From the NCBI GenBank assembly GCA_019155185.1, contig CM032794.1, positions 1,279,988 through 1,343,987 on the forward strand: DNA of 64,000 bases. Direction: 5' to 3'. Below, piece by piece: positions 40,735 through 52,209 of the stretch. The position numbers and the translations under genes are program-made. Position 1 is the stretch's first letter. Each line of letters opens with the position of its first letter. The notes under the pieces are model-generated. The model worked only from the letters and a program-made list of their open reading frames with translations, did no database searches and was not told the origin of the DNA. Source of the stretch: Beaufortia kweichowensis (Eukaryota > Chordata > Actinopteri > Cypriniformes > Gastromyzontidae).

Positions 40735-43656
40735 ATGAAGACAATGATTATTGTGCGATTTGGAGTTATTATTTTCCTTATTCAGGTAGGATTTTATCTC
40801 TCATAATAAATAAATCATGTTCTGAAGAACTTACTAACAAAAGCTTTTACATTAGTTTAAATTGTGTTGTTATTTTAAATAAGTTCACACAATGTTAAAA
40901 GAGTGTAACAAGATACTATTGAGTGTTGCAAATGTGTTTATTTTAAAACGTTAAAACTTAAGTTTGGTGGTTAATTTTTTTCATACAATTGTATGGCATA
41001 AAAAACTGACTTGACTCTCATATAACCTTTAAAAAACTAAAAAATTGTTCATTTTTATGTAGTGGAAGAAAAAAACTCTTTTTCTCATATTTGCATTTTG
41101 TCTAATCTGGTTGTGAAGTTTTCAAAGTCTTCAGCAGGTCTAAAGAGATTTAGAAGAGGTTGGGTTATTCCACCTTTCAATGAACATGAAAATAGCAAAG
41201 GTCCTTTCCCAAAACGTCTGGCTGAGGTGAGTGGATATATAGATATGACTGTTGATATATATGAGGCTTGTGTGTTATTGACTTTTTGTCTTTCTGTGTT
41301 TAGATCATGTCAGATTTTGCTGCTGAGACTGTAATGACATACAGTATCACAGGTGAAGGGGCAGATCAGCCACCTGTTGGACTTTTCAGATGTGATAAAT
41401 ATACAGGGACTATTTCAGTGATGCAACCCCTCGACAGAGAGAAAAAAGCTTTTTATAAAGTACGCTTTTTTAGACAAATCAAATACACTACATAAAAATG
41501 ACAACAGATATTTGACACTTAACCTGCCTATACTCACAGATTGTAGTTCATGCTGTTGAAAAAGAAGGAAGCAGACGAGAGAAGCCAATGGAAGTCATTA
41601 TCAATGTGATTGACCAAAACGATAATAGGCCTGTGTTTACTCAAAATCCTTTCAACGGACGTGTTTCTGAAACCGCTCCAAAAGGTTGATGGTGTTTCTT
41701 TTTAAAATACACTTTTACCTGAACTACAGCTCTTGTAAGTGCCATCTGTTTTTTTCTAAAGATTACAAGTTCATGACGGTCACAGCCACCGATGCAGATG
41801 ATCCGAATACTGACAACGGTGATATCAGATACACAATTATCAGCCAAAATCCATCATCACCAAAAGCAAATATGTTTGAAATCAACACTGTAACTGGAGG
41901 GATTCGTGTGATCAATACAGGCCTGGATAGAGAGGTGTGAAATGATTTAATGTTTGATGACTGTATCTTAAAGTGCTGGAGAATTCATGAAGGAGAATCT
42001 TACATGTGAACATCTTCTCTTTCAGAAATGGTCCAAATATACTTTACTAATTCAAGCTGCAGACATGCAAGGAGAAGGTTTGGCAACGACCGGAACTGCT
42101 GTTATTTTAGTCTCTGACAGCAATGATAACGCACCTCAATTTAAGAAAACCACGGTAGCGTACCTTTATCTAAAACTGATTCGCTGTGCTGATTTTGCAT
42201 TGTTATAACAAACCGTTTGTAGATTAAGCTAGCCATACAATATTCTCTCTCTACAATAAATCTTTTTTGTTTTTAGTATACAGTATCTGTCCCAGAGAAT
42301 AAAGTCGGGGTTGAAGTGGCCAAGCTCACAGTTACTGATGGAGATGAACCTGGATCACCTGCCTGGTCAACAAAGTATAAGATTGTTAATGGTGACAAAG
42401 GAGGATTTTTCAATGTCAGTACTGGTCCCAGTCAGCTAGAGGGAATCATCACCACTGTGAAGGTACAAAATGCTCTTTATAATGTTGACAGAACAGCTGG
42501 TTGTGTTGAACTGCTCTAACAAAAATCTTTTTGTCCATACAGCCACTCGACTTTGAGAAAAACAAGAAGTACATTCTGTCTGTGATCGTTGAAAATGATG
42601 ATCCGTTTGTCGGCTCTTTGCGCACATCCACTGCCACAGTCACTGTTAATGTGGAGGATGTGAACGAGCCTCCAGAGTTTAATCCAAAGGAGAAGATCAT
42701 TAGGATACCTGAAGATACAGCTATTAATACTGATTTACCTGCTTATACAGCCACCGATCCAGACACTGGAAGATCACAAAAGTTATCGTAAGAAGTGTTT
42801 TATTTTTTTTAATTAAAAGTTTCTTGTCGTCAATTTCCTTTTCTAGTCTTCTTTCCAATTTTCTGCATATTTGGATTCTTTCAGGTATAAAATGGGCAGT
42901 GATCCTAATGCCTGGCTCAGTGTTGTTAGAGAAACTGGAGTGATTAAAGTCAAGGGTGTTCTGGACAGAGAATCTGTCCCAAACGGCAGATTCAAAACCC
43001 TTATTCTGGCTATAGATGATGGTAATTTGTGTTACTGTTGTTGGAGGGTTGATGTAGTTTCTTTTCTCTAATATGTTTGTACTTGTGTGCAGATCCCACA
43101 GCTCCAGCGACTGGCACAGGAACCCTGATCATTGAGCTGAAGGATGTGAATGACAACGCACCCTCTATTATTCAAAGAGAAATGAAGATCTGTAATCGGG
43201 AAGCACCTCCGTTCCTCCTCTCCATCACTGATAAAGATGAACATCCTTTTGCTGGTCCCTTCAGTGTTGATACTCAAGGAGAAACCAAGAAACACTGGAC
43301 TGCCAGAATGAATGAATCATGTAAGAACTGAGTGGCATGTTAAAAGAAATCAGCTGGAATTTTTATTCTTTTGTAAATGACGTGTTTGTTCTGATGGTTG
43401 TAATGTGTCTGTTTCAGCCACCGGCATTGAGCTGATGCTGAAGACGACACTGGATGCTGGAATCTACAACGTTGTCCTGAGAGTTTCTGATCAGGGTGGG
43501 TTGTCTCAGGACAGCTCAATTAATGCTACCGTGTGTAACTGTATGGGAGACACTGTTGCATGCAGTGATACGACAGTAATTTGGATAAGTAAAGTCAGTT
43601 TTTTTGCTTTTTGTTTTATTTTACATTTAGCATTTCATATTTTGTCTGGTTGTTAA
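40735..43656 (+). CDS. cadherin copy 2: EC1-EC5, no prodomain, novel hydrophobic C-terminus
   Basis: Exons: 40735-40785 (MKTMIIVRFGVIIFLIQ, signal-like), 41119-41226, 41304-41459, 41540-41684, 41762-41934, 42026-42154, 42277-42462, 42543-42787, 42885-43021, 43093-43320 and 43418-43656, about 598 aa. Prodomain exons 2-3 are absent. The usual exon-4 acceptor is deleted, but a pyrimidine-rich tract ending TGTGAAG at 41118 restores phase 0 and keeps a furin-like RFRR before GWVIPP. EC1 has a true HAV tripeptide (VVHAVEKEG), where copies 1 and 3 have YAI/YAV. All five EC repeats and the EC5 cysteines are open. After CSDTTVIWISK the last exon runs on for about 20 mostly hydrophobic residues (VSFFAFCFILHLAFHILSGC) to a stop. 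It resembles a GPI signal or short anchor and replaces the normal membrane segment and catenin-binding tail. Poly(A) signal at 44036. Confidence 0.75.
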
Positions 43657-43718
43657 AAACAATGATCACGTCCATTGCTACGGTGACTGTTAATGTGGAG
43701 AATGATGAACAAAAGTAA
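43631..43718 (+). pseudogene. remnant of a truncated exon 10 (copy-1 type) fused behind copy 2
   Basis: TTACATTTAG then CATTTCATATTTTGTCTG, followed by ACGGTGACTGTTAATGTGGAGAATGATGAACAAAAGTAA. This matches the stop-containing exon 10 of copy 1 (36765-36896), not exon 10 of copies 2 and 3. It marks a junction near 43590 where the EC5 exon of a full-length gene was joined to the tail of a truncated gene. Confidence 0.75.
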
Positions 43719-44035
43719 GAAAAGCTGTTGGATTAAATTAGAAGATGTCAGAGACTGTATGTCATTGGTGAGATGATGGATTTGATTTTAGCCAGACTTA
43801 CAAACATGCTCATACTCTGTGTTATATTCCATTATAATCACTATTTTAAACATTTCTCTTTTTGTAATGCATTTGCAATTTAATAATAGTTTGTTATACT
43901 ATGATAGAAATGCTCCTGCTTAATAAAAATATGTAAATGTATTTTCTTTTCTAAAACTTAACAGAAGTATTGTATACTCTTCAACAGAGCAGCTGTCTGT
44001 AACACTTTCTGTTGCTCTGTTGAGTCCTATTAAGC

Positions 44036-44041
44036 AATAAA
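44036..44041 (+). terminator. poly(A) signal of cadherin copy 2
   Basis: AATAAA in TCCTATTAAGCAATAAAGTG, in the context shared with copy 1's tail. Confidence 0.6.
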
Positions 44042-44091
44042 GTGAATTACTAAAACACTTTGAATTTCAGGTTTGATTACAACATTTTTTA

Positions 44092-44850
44092 TTTTTAAGT
44101 GTTTTTCAGCATTATCAATGTTCAACACAGAACAGAGTTCAACAAGGGCATTACATAATGCATCTTGTCCTTTATCATTCGTCTTTTCAAACACAAATTG
44201 CAGATGTTTGTTTCCTTATCTAAAATGTTTATCTATTCTCAGGATTATTTATGTAAACTTTTCATCACTAAATTTACAGTTACAAATAAAAAGGTACAAA
44301 TTTACTAAACTATCTTGTTTTTAACAATAACCTTAATGTAATGTTCTTTGAATCACTGTTGTTTGAGCCACTAGATGGCAGTGTTATATAGCGTGTCTAA
44401 TGGTGCTTTCCAGAAAACACTTCATTTCACCTGACAAAATGCAATGTTTCATACTTTTGCTACATTTTATAATTTATTAACCCCAACTTTTTTTTACACT
44501 TTTTTACAGCTTTTTTTTTTTTTACCAATTTTTAAGTGTTTTTCAGCATTATCAATGTTCAACACAGAACAGAGTTCAACTTCAGGCACATGAGCAAAGG
44601 AAGAGCAGTGAATGACCAATCAACATCAAGGGCATTACATAATGCATCTTGTCCTTTATCATTCGTCTTTTCAAACACAAATTGCAGATGTTTGTTTCCT
44701 TATCTAAAATGTTTATCTATTCTCAGGATTATATATGTAAACTTCATTAAATTTATAGTTACAAATAAAAAGGTATAAATTTACAAAACTATCTTGTTTT
44801 TAACAATAAACGTACTGTAATGTTCTTTGGATCACTGCTTTTTACATAGG
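44092..44850 (+). repeat. direct duplication of the cadherin downstream tail
   Basis: The block at about 44092-44345 (TTTTTAAGTGTTTTTCAGCA, then AATGTTCAACACAGAACAGA) recurs at about 44529-44840 with very few changes. The second copy has a longer middle containing CTTCAGGCACATGAGCAAAG and GACCAATCA. That middle is also in copy 1's tail at 37468-37510. The open frames at 44073 and 44536 are shadows of this repeat. Confidence 0.8.
44368..44381 (+). promoter_or_regulatory. CTCF-consensus motif downstream of copy 2
   Basis: CCACTAGATGGCAG, identical to 37954-37967 and in the same orientation. Confidence 0.55.
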
Positions 44851-44890
44851 AGACACATATAAAAATGATTTTGTTGTCCTCTGTATTTAG

Positions 44891-44960
44891 TATTTCAAAT
44901 TCTGTCTGTGATTAACTGAAGACTGTCACTGTCAATGTGACGGATTATGATCAAGAATAC
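44891..44960 (+). pseudogene. degraded exon-10 tail of a further cadherin copy
   Basis: After TGTATTTAG comes TATTTCAAATTCTGTCTGTGATTAA, then GACTGTCACTGTCAATGTGACGGATTATGATCAAGAATAC. This aligns with copy 1 exon 10 (TCAGTTCATTCTGTCTGTGATCG; CAGTCACTGTTAATGTGGAG; GATGAACCAGAATAA) with deletions and frame loss. The rest of that copy is gone. Confidence 0.65.
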
Positions 44961-45066
44961 AAAAATAACTGATGTTTTCTGACAGAAGATGGATTTGATT
45001 GATCAGCCTGTTTAGATTGTGATAAAAATGCTTCCTTTTTAATACTCACTCAAGTATTGTGTATAC

Positions 45067-45240
45067 AGATGATCAGCTGTAGTGCTGTCTGTAACACATT
45101 TCTGTTACTCTGTTCTGTCCTATTAAAGAATAAAGTGATTTCTAATCATGGTCTCTAGCTTCTGTGAAGTTTGTTCTCTACTTTCATTTTACAGAGAAAT
45201 TATGCTATTACAGCTGATTTACACCAACCTACAGATGTAA
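45067..45240 (+). repeat. orphan copy of the copy-1 3' UTR/downstream region
   Basis: GATGATCAGCTGTAGTGCTGTCTGTAACAC, CCTATTAAAGAATAAAG and CATGGTCTCTAGCTTCTGTG, then TTACAGAGAAAT, match 37009-37200 closely. Together with 44891-44960 it is the 3' end of a lost fourth cadherin unit. Confidence 0.75.
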
Positions 45241-45712
45241 CATCTATAGCTTTAAAAATAAAGGTTCTTGTTGTGCTGTGAACCTTTTTAAGGATTTAAA
45301 GAGTTTGTAGCATTGAAGAATGTATCCTATAGCTTTCTATTCTCTGTAAAGATTACCTTATTGTTTGTGCTTATTCAGAATTGACTGTTTTGGTTAAAAC
45401 TGGTTTTGTAGTTGTTTAGAACTTTAGAACACTGTTAAAAAAAAGGAAATACAAAAAGTGTAAAGACATAACCACATCCTTTATGGGTGAGAACTGTGAT
45501 AGACAAGCGCCTTGAGAATCAACATCATCAGCATCTTTAACTAGCTATCTGTCAAGTTCTTATGACAATCACAGAAGGTACAGAAAATAAAATGCTTTGT
45601 GTCCTGCCTGTTGCAAGTATAACTTAATTTTTAAACACATTAAAAATTAAGAAATAAAAATAAATCTCCTATTGTAGTAAACATACACACGCAGATATAT
45701 AATATTTGAACA

Positions 45713-45726
45713 CCACCAGATGTCAG
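45713..45726 (+). promoter_or_regulatory. degenerate CTCF-like motif
   Basis: CCACCAGATGTCAGT differs from the CTCF core at one position (T for G). It is spaced behind the orphan tail much as the perfect motifs are behind copies 1 and 2. Confidence 0.3.
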
Positions 45727-45881
45727 TATTTTCTGTCTAAACACATGACATCCTGGTTAACTCCTGTTTCCTAAATTTCTCTATTCATATCAATATGTTT
45801 CTTACTGCACTAGAATGGTCTTACCTGGATTAAGCATAACAAATAAACATTTTGATTAGTCTATGAAGAGTGACATGAATT

Positions 45882-45945
45882 ACATTTACATTTATTTATA
45901 TAGCAGATGCCTTTTTCCAAAGCAACTTACAAATGACCTGATACA
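45882..45945 (-). repeat. L2/SINE-type tail, reverse orientation
   Basis: TTACATTTACATTTATTTAT, then GCAGATGCCTTTTTCCAAAGCAACTTACAAATG, is the reverse complement of the fish L2/SINE tail seen at 12376. Confidence 0.7.
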
Positions 45946-48900
45946 TAAATCAGATATAAGGCATGCAATATGCTATGAAACACAATATTCCAAGCACAGT
46001 AATTTACAATTAAGAATCTTGAGAACACCCACATCCCAAAAAATTTCTCTCTCTATATTTAATAAGCTTTGATGTTTACCGGTTCAGAAATTAGGCAACA
46101 CAACACAAGAATTATATTCCACATCATTACATGTTGAAACACGCTGTGCAGTGATACTGCTTGTACTTTCTTGTGCTAAATCACTTTTGTGTTTTACTAT
46201 TATTTAATGATAAATATTTTCCAACCTCTACATTTCTGTAGCAATATATAGCAAACAAACTAGCAGAGAGTATTTTTAAGATGAGGTCTTTTCATCAAAG
46301 AGTAAGTGCTGTAATGAAAGCAGCCCGTCAGAAGGGTCCGAGGAACCTCCTTCAGCACAATGACACTCCATTGTTTCTTTCAACCTGCCTGAGCTTGAAA
46401 AACCTGTTTATAGATGAAGACTGATAACACACCTCACATACCTCACACAGTTTCTGCTTTCGGTTACCGTCAACATACTGCTGTTCACTACAAACGGCTA
46501 CTGTGCAAACAGTCCTAAAGCCATAATACAGCTCATTAATGATTAAAGACAACTGGGCTATCGATTACCATAAAATATATTTTAGCCCTGATATATATGT
46601 CTTAAAAAGGATAAAAAATAAGCCCATAACACAATTAAGGGTACTATACAATATATACTGTACACACTATACAAAAATTTACTGAGAAATAGTTTATAAA
46701 AATTTAACTGATGTTAATTCCAAAAAATGGAATTGGTGACAAGTTTATATTTTTTTCTACAGACAATTAGGCCAGTTTCCTAATGACATCACCCTCCAGG
46801 AAGTGACATCATTTTAAAGGATTAGTATCATTTCATGATGTGATGTTTTGTCACATCAAGTGTGTCACACAAGTACGTGCTTGTTTAAAACTTTTTTCTC
46901 GTTTATTTCTCTTTATTTCTGACACTGTTTCTTTTTACTTGTATGCCTTTTACATTTATCTATGTGTATGAGGTCTCAGGTAGGGTATTCATTTACATGT
47001 GGATTGGGTCATTGAGACACAGCACTCAATATTGTGTATTAGCAAATCCAGTTTACTGTAATCAGGAGTTAAATGGGGAGGTATAGGGTGTGGTGGGAAT
47101 GTTAAGATAAAAGTCAAGCTCTGTCTTTAAGGATCTGAGCGTCCTCCCCCATAAACCCTACTGGTGTCTGAGCATGATGCGTTACCTACAAAAGGTTTGT
47201 CAGGGAGACTTAAATGAATGCTCAAAATAAATATGCTGTATTACTGGATGACATGGACATTACATTGTACACCAGCATAATGTGCACCACTTAATGTCTT
47301 TTATGTTTACCAATCATCATTAAAGTTTTAATTCACTAAGGTGTGATTAAAGTCATTCTCATATTTTTGTATGATGTAAGTATTTATTAAAGTAATTAAA
47401 ATTGAATATATATATATATCTATTTTAAAGTTTTTAATAACTTATAATTTTACATTTCTTTGTAAAATAAAATGCATAATTTAACATTGTTCTGTATGAT
47501 TGTTAAAGAGTCTGGGATTCCAAAAAGACCATCTCACTACCTGTAAAGGGGATGTGTTTGTGTGTACAAACTGTGCGACAAATTTATGTGACACAAAATC
47601 TGTACAGTGATCTTGAAACAGAAACTGATGACCTGTCTAATAGGGTGACATCATAAATACCGAAGAACCGTCGCCTATATATGTACAGTTTATGCCTGTA
47701 AGCTTGTCTTGTGACATCACATCCATTTCCAGTAAAACCTTGTGGAGTCTAATACTTAATCTGAACTTCTCAACTTCTTCCTTATTTGTAAACAGCTCTG
47801 TCACTCATACAGTCTGAAAGAGTTTCTTCTCCAAACAGACCAATGTTGACTCAGGGGGAGGGTGTTTCGTTTAAAGAGTCAGCAAGACAACTACATGCCT
47901 CCAGCTACGGGGCCTGTTGTGGCCCGGCAGGAGATGGGAGGAGATGCGTTTTTACCTAACAAAGGCCTAGGCGCAACACAAGACCGGTCTTGTCCTGTGG
48001 CTGTGAAACCACGGTGCTATCTGACAATTCAGCATTGCAGCTGCTTCCTAAATCGGAATCTTCGAACACGACACCATGAGCAAATATGATACCGAAAGTT
48101 CTGCAAGCATAAACATTTCATGCTGGCTAAAAGCCCTTCGGAGATAATGGTGGGCTTTTAAGGCCGCTGGACGTGACTAGTCAATGATAGGGAATTGGAA
48201 GAAGATTGTAGCCATATTGACAAAGTTTATTAATGCTCATACCCCATTACCAAATAAGCAACATGCTGTGCATTACAGTGGGTAAAAGCTCTCATAATAG
48301 TGCGCAGTTGCGTTTATAATTATTTGTACAGGAAATATTGATTTGACTGAAGCAGTCTGTCTATTGAAGTAGTGTACTTTGAAGTGGATGAGTGGCTTTG
48401 CCAGCATAATGCGGAACTGGTTTCTCCAAGTCGAGATAAGCCACCATCCCCCATGCTTTTCTACAGCGCCTCGCCCAGCTTTAAACACTTAACAAACATC
48501 TCCAAACCTGTTTGTAAAAACCACATAACAGAAATCTCAGCATCCTTCATCATGAAAACATATGGAATATTAGTTTTCTGGAAAATGGCAGTTATAGTTA
48601 CAAATCTATACGCTGACAACGGTTAAATGGATTATACTTGCAAACTGAGGTTTTAAATAATGAATCCCATTTAGAAGATTAAGAAGTGGAACGGACGATC
48701 TTTCTGACAAAGCGCAGAAGCAGTTTGAACAGATAAAGCGGCAGGCGAAGTTAAGTGTCTTTTTGAACAACAACATTTCTGAGTAATAATTAACTCAGAC
48801 CTCCATTACTGACCTTGTGAACGTGGGTGTGTACTGCATTACCAGTGTCATGATTTCACATGGGAATCTGTTTTAAAGCTGGTCTGAACAAAACCAGTGA

Positions 48901-50990
48901 CACACTCAGTCAACAAATGTTATGATTCAGCTGTGAGATGTTTTGCGTTTTTATCATGTAATACAAAATGGTTTATCTAATTTTTAGGATGATAAAAAAA
49001 TGAATATGAATTTGACAGTAGTCACCCTATTTTGACAGAATGCATTCCAGCTGGCATGGACTTCAAAACCCAATGGCCCATGATATTTAGAATGATGGAA
49101 GCAAAGAAATTCAAAGTTTACATATCAAGGTCAGAAACTTTTATAGTTACCCAGAAACACAATGTAATCTAGCTTACAATCCTAAAACATTTAGTTATTT
49201 TCTAGGTTTAGACTGTAGATACTATTCAAGACCAGAAGTCACAAGTCACAAACGCCCCAAGCACAGTGAGACTTTATTTTCAAGATTAGAATTTGTTGCA
49301 ACAAACATTTGTATATTATGTCTGATCACAGTCAAAACAGATATCTATATACCGTTTCAATGTCACGGACAGACACCGAGAACACTGGCGTGTTCGATTT
49401 GCAACGATATGAGGCAAACAGTGTAAACACCAAGTCTCCTCTTGTAGCAACATTATGACACACACTCATAAGTGCATGTAAGTCAGTCTGGGAATGGTAT
49501 GCAGGCCTTGATCATATTCTGCTCAGTACGTATAATGTTTTCTCCAGCAGTATTTGTCCTCTGGGGTTTATCTACATGCTCAGATAAGCAGACACCAAAC
49601 AAATGATTAACTAAATATTTCTGTCTTTTTTCCTGGGTGGCTGGATCAACTTCAACAACTGTGCACACTGGGTAAAAACTGTAGTTTTTCATTTAACTTT
49701 AGCTGACTTTTAAAACTTATGTAAATCTTGGCGATTAAGTGGTTAATGCATTAACATTGTGGCCAACAAAGTGTGCACAACATTTTAAGTTATTAAGATC
49801 AATTGTTATAAATATGAAGACAGTTTTAAGTCATTTAAAGCAATCTGCATCCTAACCATTCCTCTATGTTGTATGCATTATTTACATGTTTAATGCAGTT
49901 AACCACAACATCTACTGCAATGGACTGGGTTTTGTGGGAAATATATGTCTTTTGCTCTTTGCATGTCTGCCTGTATGTTGTTTCTTAAAGTGCCAGAATC
50001 ATTAATGTAACAGAGAGAATTTTGAGATGAGAAACATCTATTTTCTGGTCTCTTTTTTATACTATAAAAGTTGTCATCATGCTACAAAGTCATGCAGTTG
50101 TGTCATGAGAATAATACTTCTGGAACTACAAAGAGAGAAATTAGGAAGAAACATTAAAGCCAACACGAATGGAAGGACAGATAACAGCAGATAACAGTTC
50201 TCGATTTCTCCACGGATGAGGAACACAATGTGTTCTTTTGTACGGGTTGTGGTATCCTAAAGGTCAGCTGAATAACATTCATATTTTGGAGCTCTTAGAG
50301 AAGAATCAAATGCACTTAGACAGAATACAGTTTAATGACCTAACATCAAAAGACATTTATTCTGCTAAACAGGTAAGATAAAAAAAATTGGAAAGAGTTT
50401 TGTTTATATTGGGGTAAATGTGCCCACTTATAAAATGTGAATGTACTTGTTTAATATATTTTTTGCTGTTTATTTTTTAGTGGTATTTAGCTTACATGTT
50501 GAAAACATGTTGTAAAACTGGGCATTCATACCCACTTTTTCCTGACAAACAGTGATAATGTAGAGTTTAATATCTTGGATAGAAAAAAACAGTGAAGTAA
50601 AGAGAAAAGATCCACAGGCTAAAGCTTTACAAAATAACAAAAATAGCAATGACATTTTATCAATAGTGTTGTGATCACGTTGAAAACTCATGACCAGACT
50701 CAGCGTGTGAATCCCTGAGGCGTCTGAACCGTTAAACAGAAGGGGGTGTTGGTCATGGTATTTCCTTGCCCACAGTTAGTTATGTTTAATCTGTTAAATA
50801 AATATTAACCTAAATTAATTTATTGACCTAAATGGACTATATTAAGGTCTATAATACAAAACAAAGAAGCACTGCAGACATTGTGTAGGCAGGTCATTTC
50901 TGTGGTAATGTGAGGGGGGGCTGATGACTCTTCAGTGACCAATCAGAATTAGAAGAAGCAATAGTGATGTAATGAGTAAGCTACTGTGGA
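45946..50990. other. spacer before cdh1, no gene recognised
   Basis: A GC-richer stretch at 47860-48200 contains an open frame without a clear ATG, domain or splice sites. Conserved non-coding DNA or an old transposon remnant are possible. The rest is AT-rich. Confidence 0.4.
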
Positions 50991-50991
50991 A

Positions 50992-51560
50992 CATGTGAAA
51001 TAAAAATGACTGAAAGCAAACCAAACATGTCTCTAACTAAAGAATTTAACTTAAAATAGCTACACTGTGATTCTCTTATAATATGATTAAAATGAATGAC
51101 AAAGCATTAGTAAAAACAACTACAAAATACAATATACCTCTTACAAAGATTAACCATGTTTTTACTACAATAACCATGGCTAAACTACAGTATTGTAACT
51201 ATGTTGGAAGATGTTAAATAGAAATGACTAAAAACTAACCAAACATGTCTCTGACTTTATTTAGCTATGATGTGATTCGTATAATCTGATTAAAATGAAT
51301 GACAAAGAATTATACAGTCCTTACAAAGATAAACCATGTATAGTATTTAAATTATTTTGGAAGATGTGAAATAGATATTACCGAAAACTAATTAAACATG
51401 TCTCTGACTGAAGAATATATCTTAAAATAACTACATGGTGAAACTTATAATGTGATTCAAATGAATTACAAAGAACTAGTTAAAACAATTACAATAGCAC
51501 AGTACAGCCCCAGTACAAAGATTACCCATGTTTTTACTACAGTAACCATAGCTTAACTAT
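50992..51560 (+). repeat. three degenerate tandem copies of a 150-210 bp unit
   Basis: Copies at about 50992-51205, 51206-51355 and 51356-51560. Each contains AAATAGAAATGACT-like sequence, ACCAAACATGTCTCTGACT, GATTAAAATGAATGACAAAG, and a tail ATTACCCATGTTTTTACTAC, then AGTAACCATGG. The copies differ by small indels, so the array is old. Confidence 0.8.
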
Positions 51561-51784
51561 ATGGTATTATGGTATAGAAAAATCATGTTAACCACAAATT
51601 CACCATAGTCTCACTACAGGAAAATTGTTAAACCATATTTGTGCTAAAAATGTGTTTATACAAACCTGCCATGTTTAGTACACCTTTACAATAATTCACT
51701 TTCATAAAGGAGAATATTGTTAGTTTTGCACAAGTATTTCTTTTCACATCCATCACTACATCATAATCACTCTGACCACTGGAG

Positions 51785-51789
51785 TGTGT

Positions 51790-51840
<51 letters not shown>
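51785..51840 (+). repeat. (TG)n microsatellite upstream of cdh1
   Basis: About 27 TG units with one TATG interruption, ending 370 bp before the cdh1 start codon. Confidence 0.95.
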
Positions 51841-51841
<1 letters not shown>

Positions 51842-51998
51842 TGGGAGGCATGAAAGGCGTTCTTCAGTACAGCAATATGCGCAAACAGCAGCAGTTTTCA
51901 TAGAGTCGAGCAGTCTGACAGAAGCTGTCTGGACTGTGTTGAGAAAACCAGTTTACCCATTAAACCTGAGGAATTGTTACCAAACAAACCCAGCATAT

Positions 51999-52072
51999 CA
52001 CCTGCATTACAAGTGCGACTTGAATGACCATATTTGGTAAGTTGGTAATTACCGGATGGGCGAGGTCACCTG
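51999..52072 (+). promoter_or_regulatory. paired CACCTG E-boxes in the cdh1 promoter
   Basis: CACCTG at 51999-52004 and 52067-52072, about 210 and 140 bp before the ATG at 52210. A CAGCTG lies at 52136-52141. CACCTG/CAGGTG boxes in the E-cadherin promoter are the known targets of Snail, Slug and ZEB repressors. Function here is inferred from sequence and position. Confidence 0.6.
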
Positions 52073-52209
52073 TCTGCGTCAGATCCGAAACTACCTGCTG
52101 CAGTTCATTTCCTCAGTCTGCTCGTGGTGAGGAAACAGCTGAGACGGACTTTAAACATCTTGAATAAAACGCTGAAGGAGTTTTATTTCCAGGCTTTCAC
52201 CTTTATCGA

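Noticed and set aside
47862..48089. 75-aa plus-strand frame in a GC-richer patch
   Set aside because: No ATG at its start, no domain or splice sites; left as unexplained intergenic sequence.
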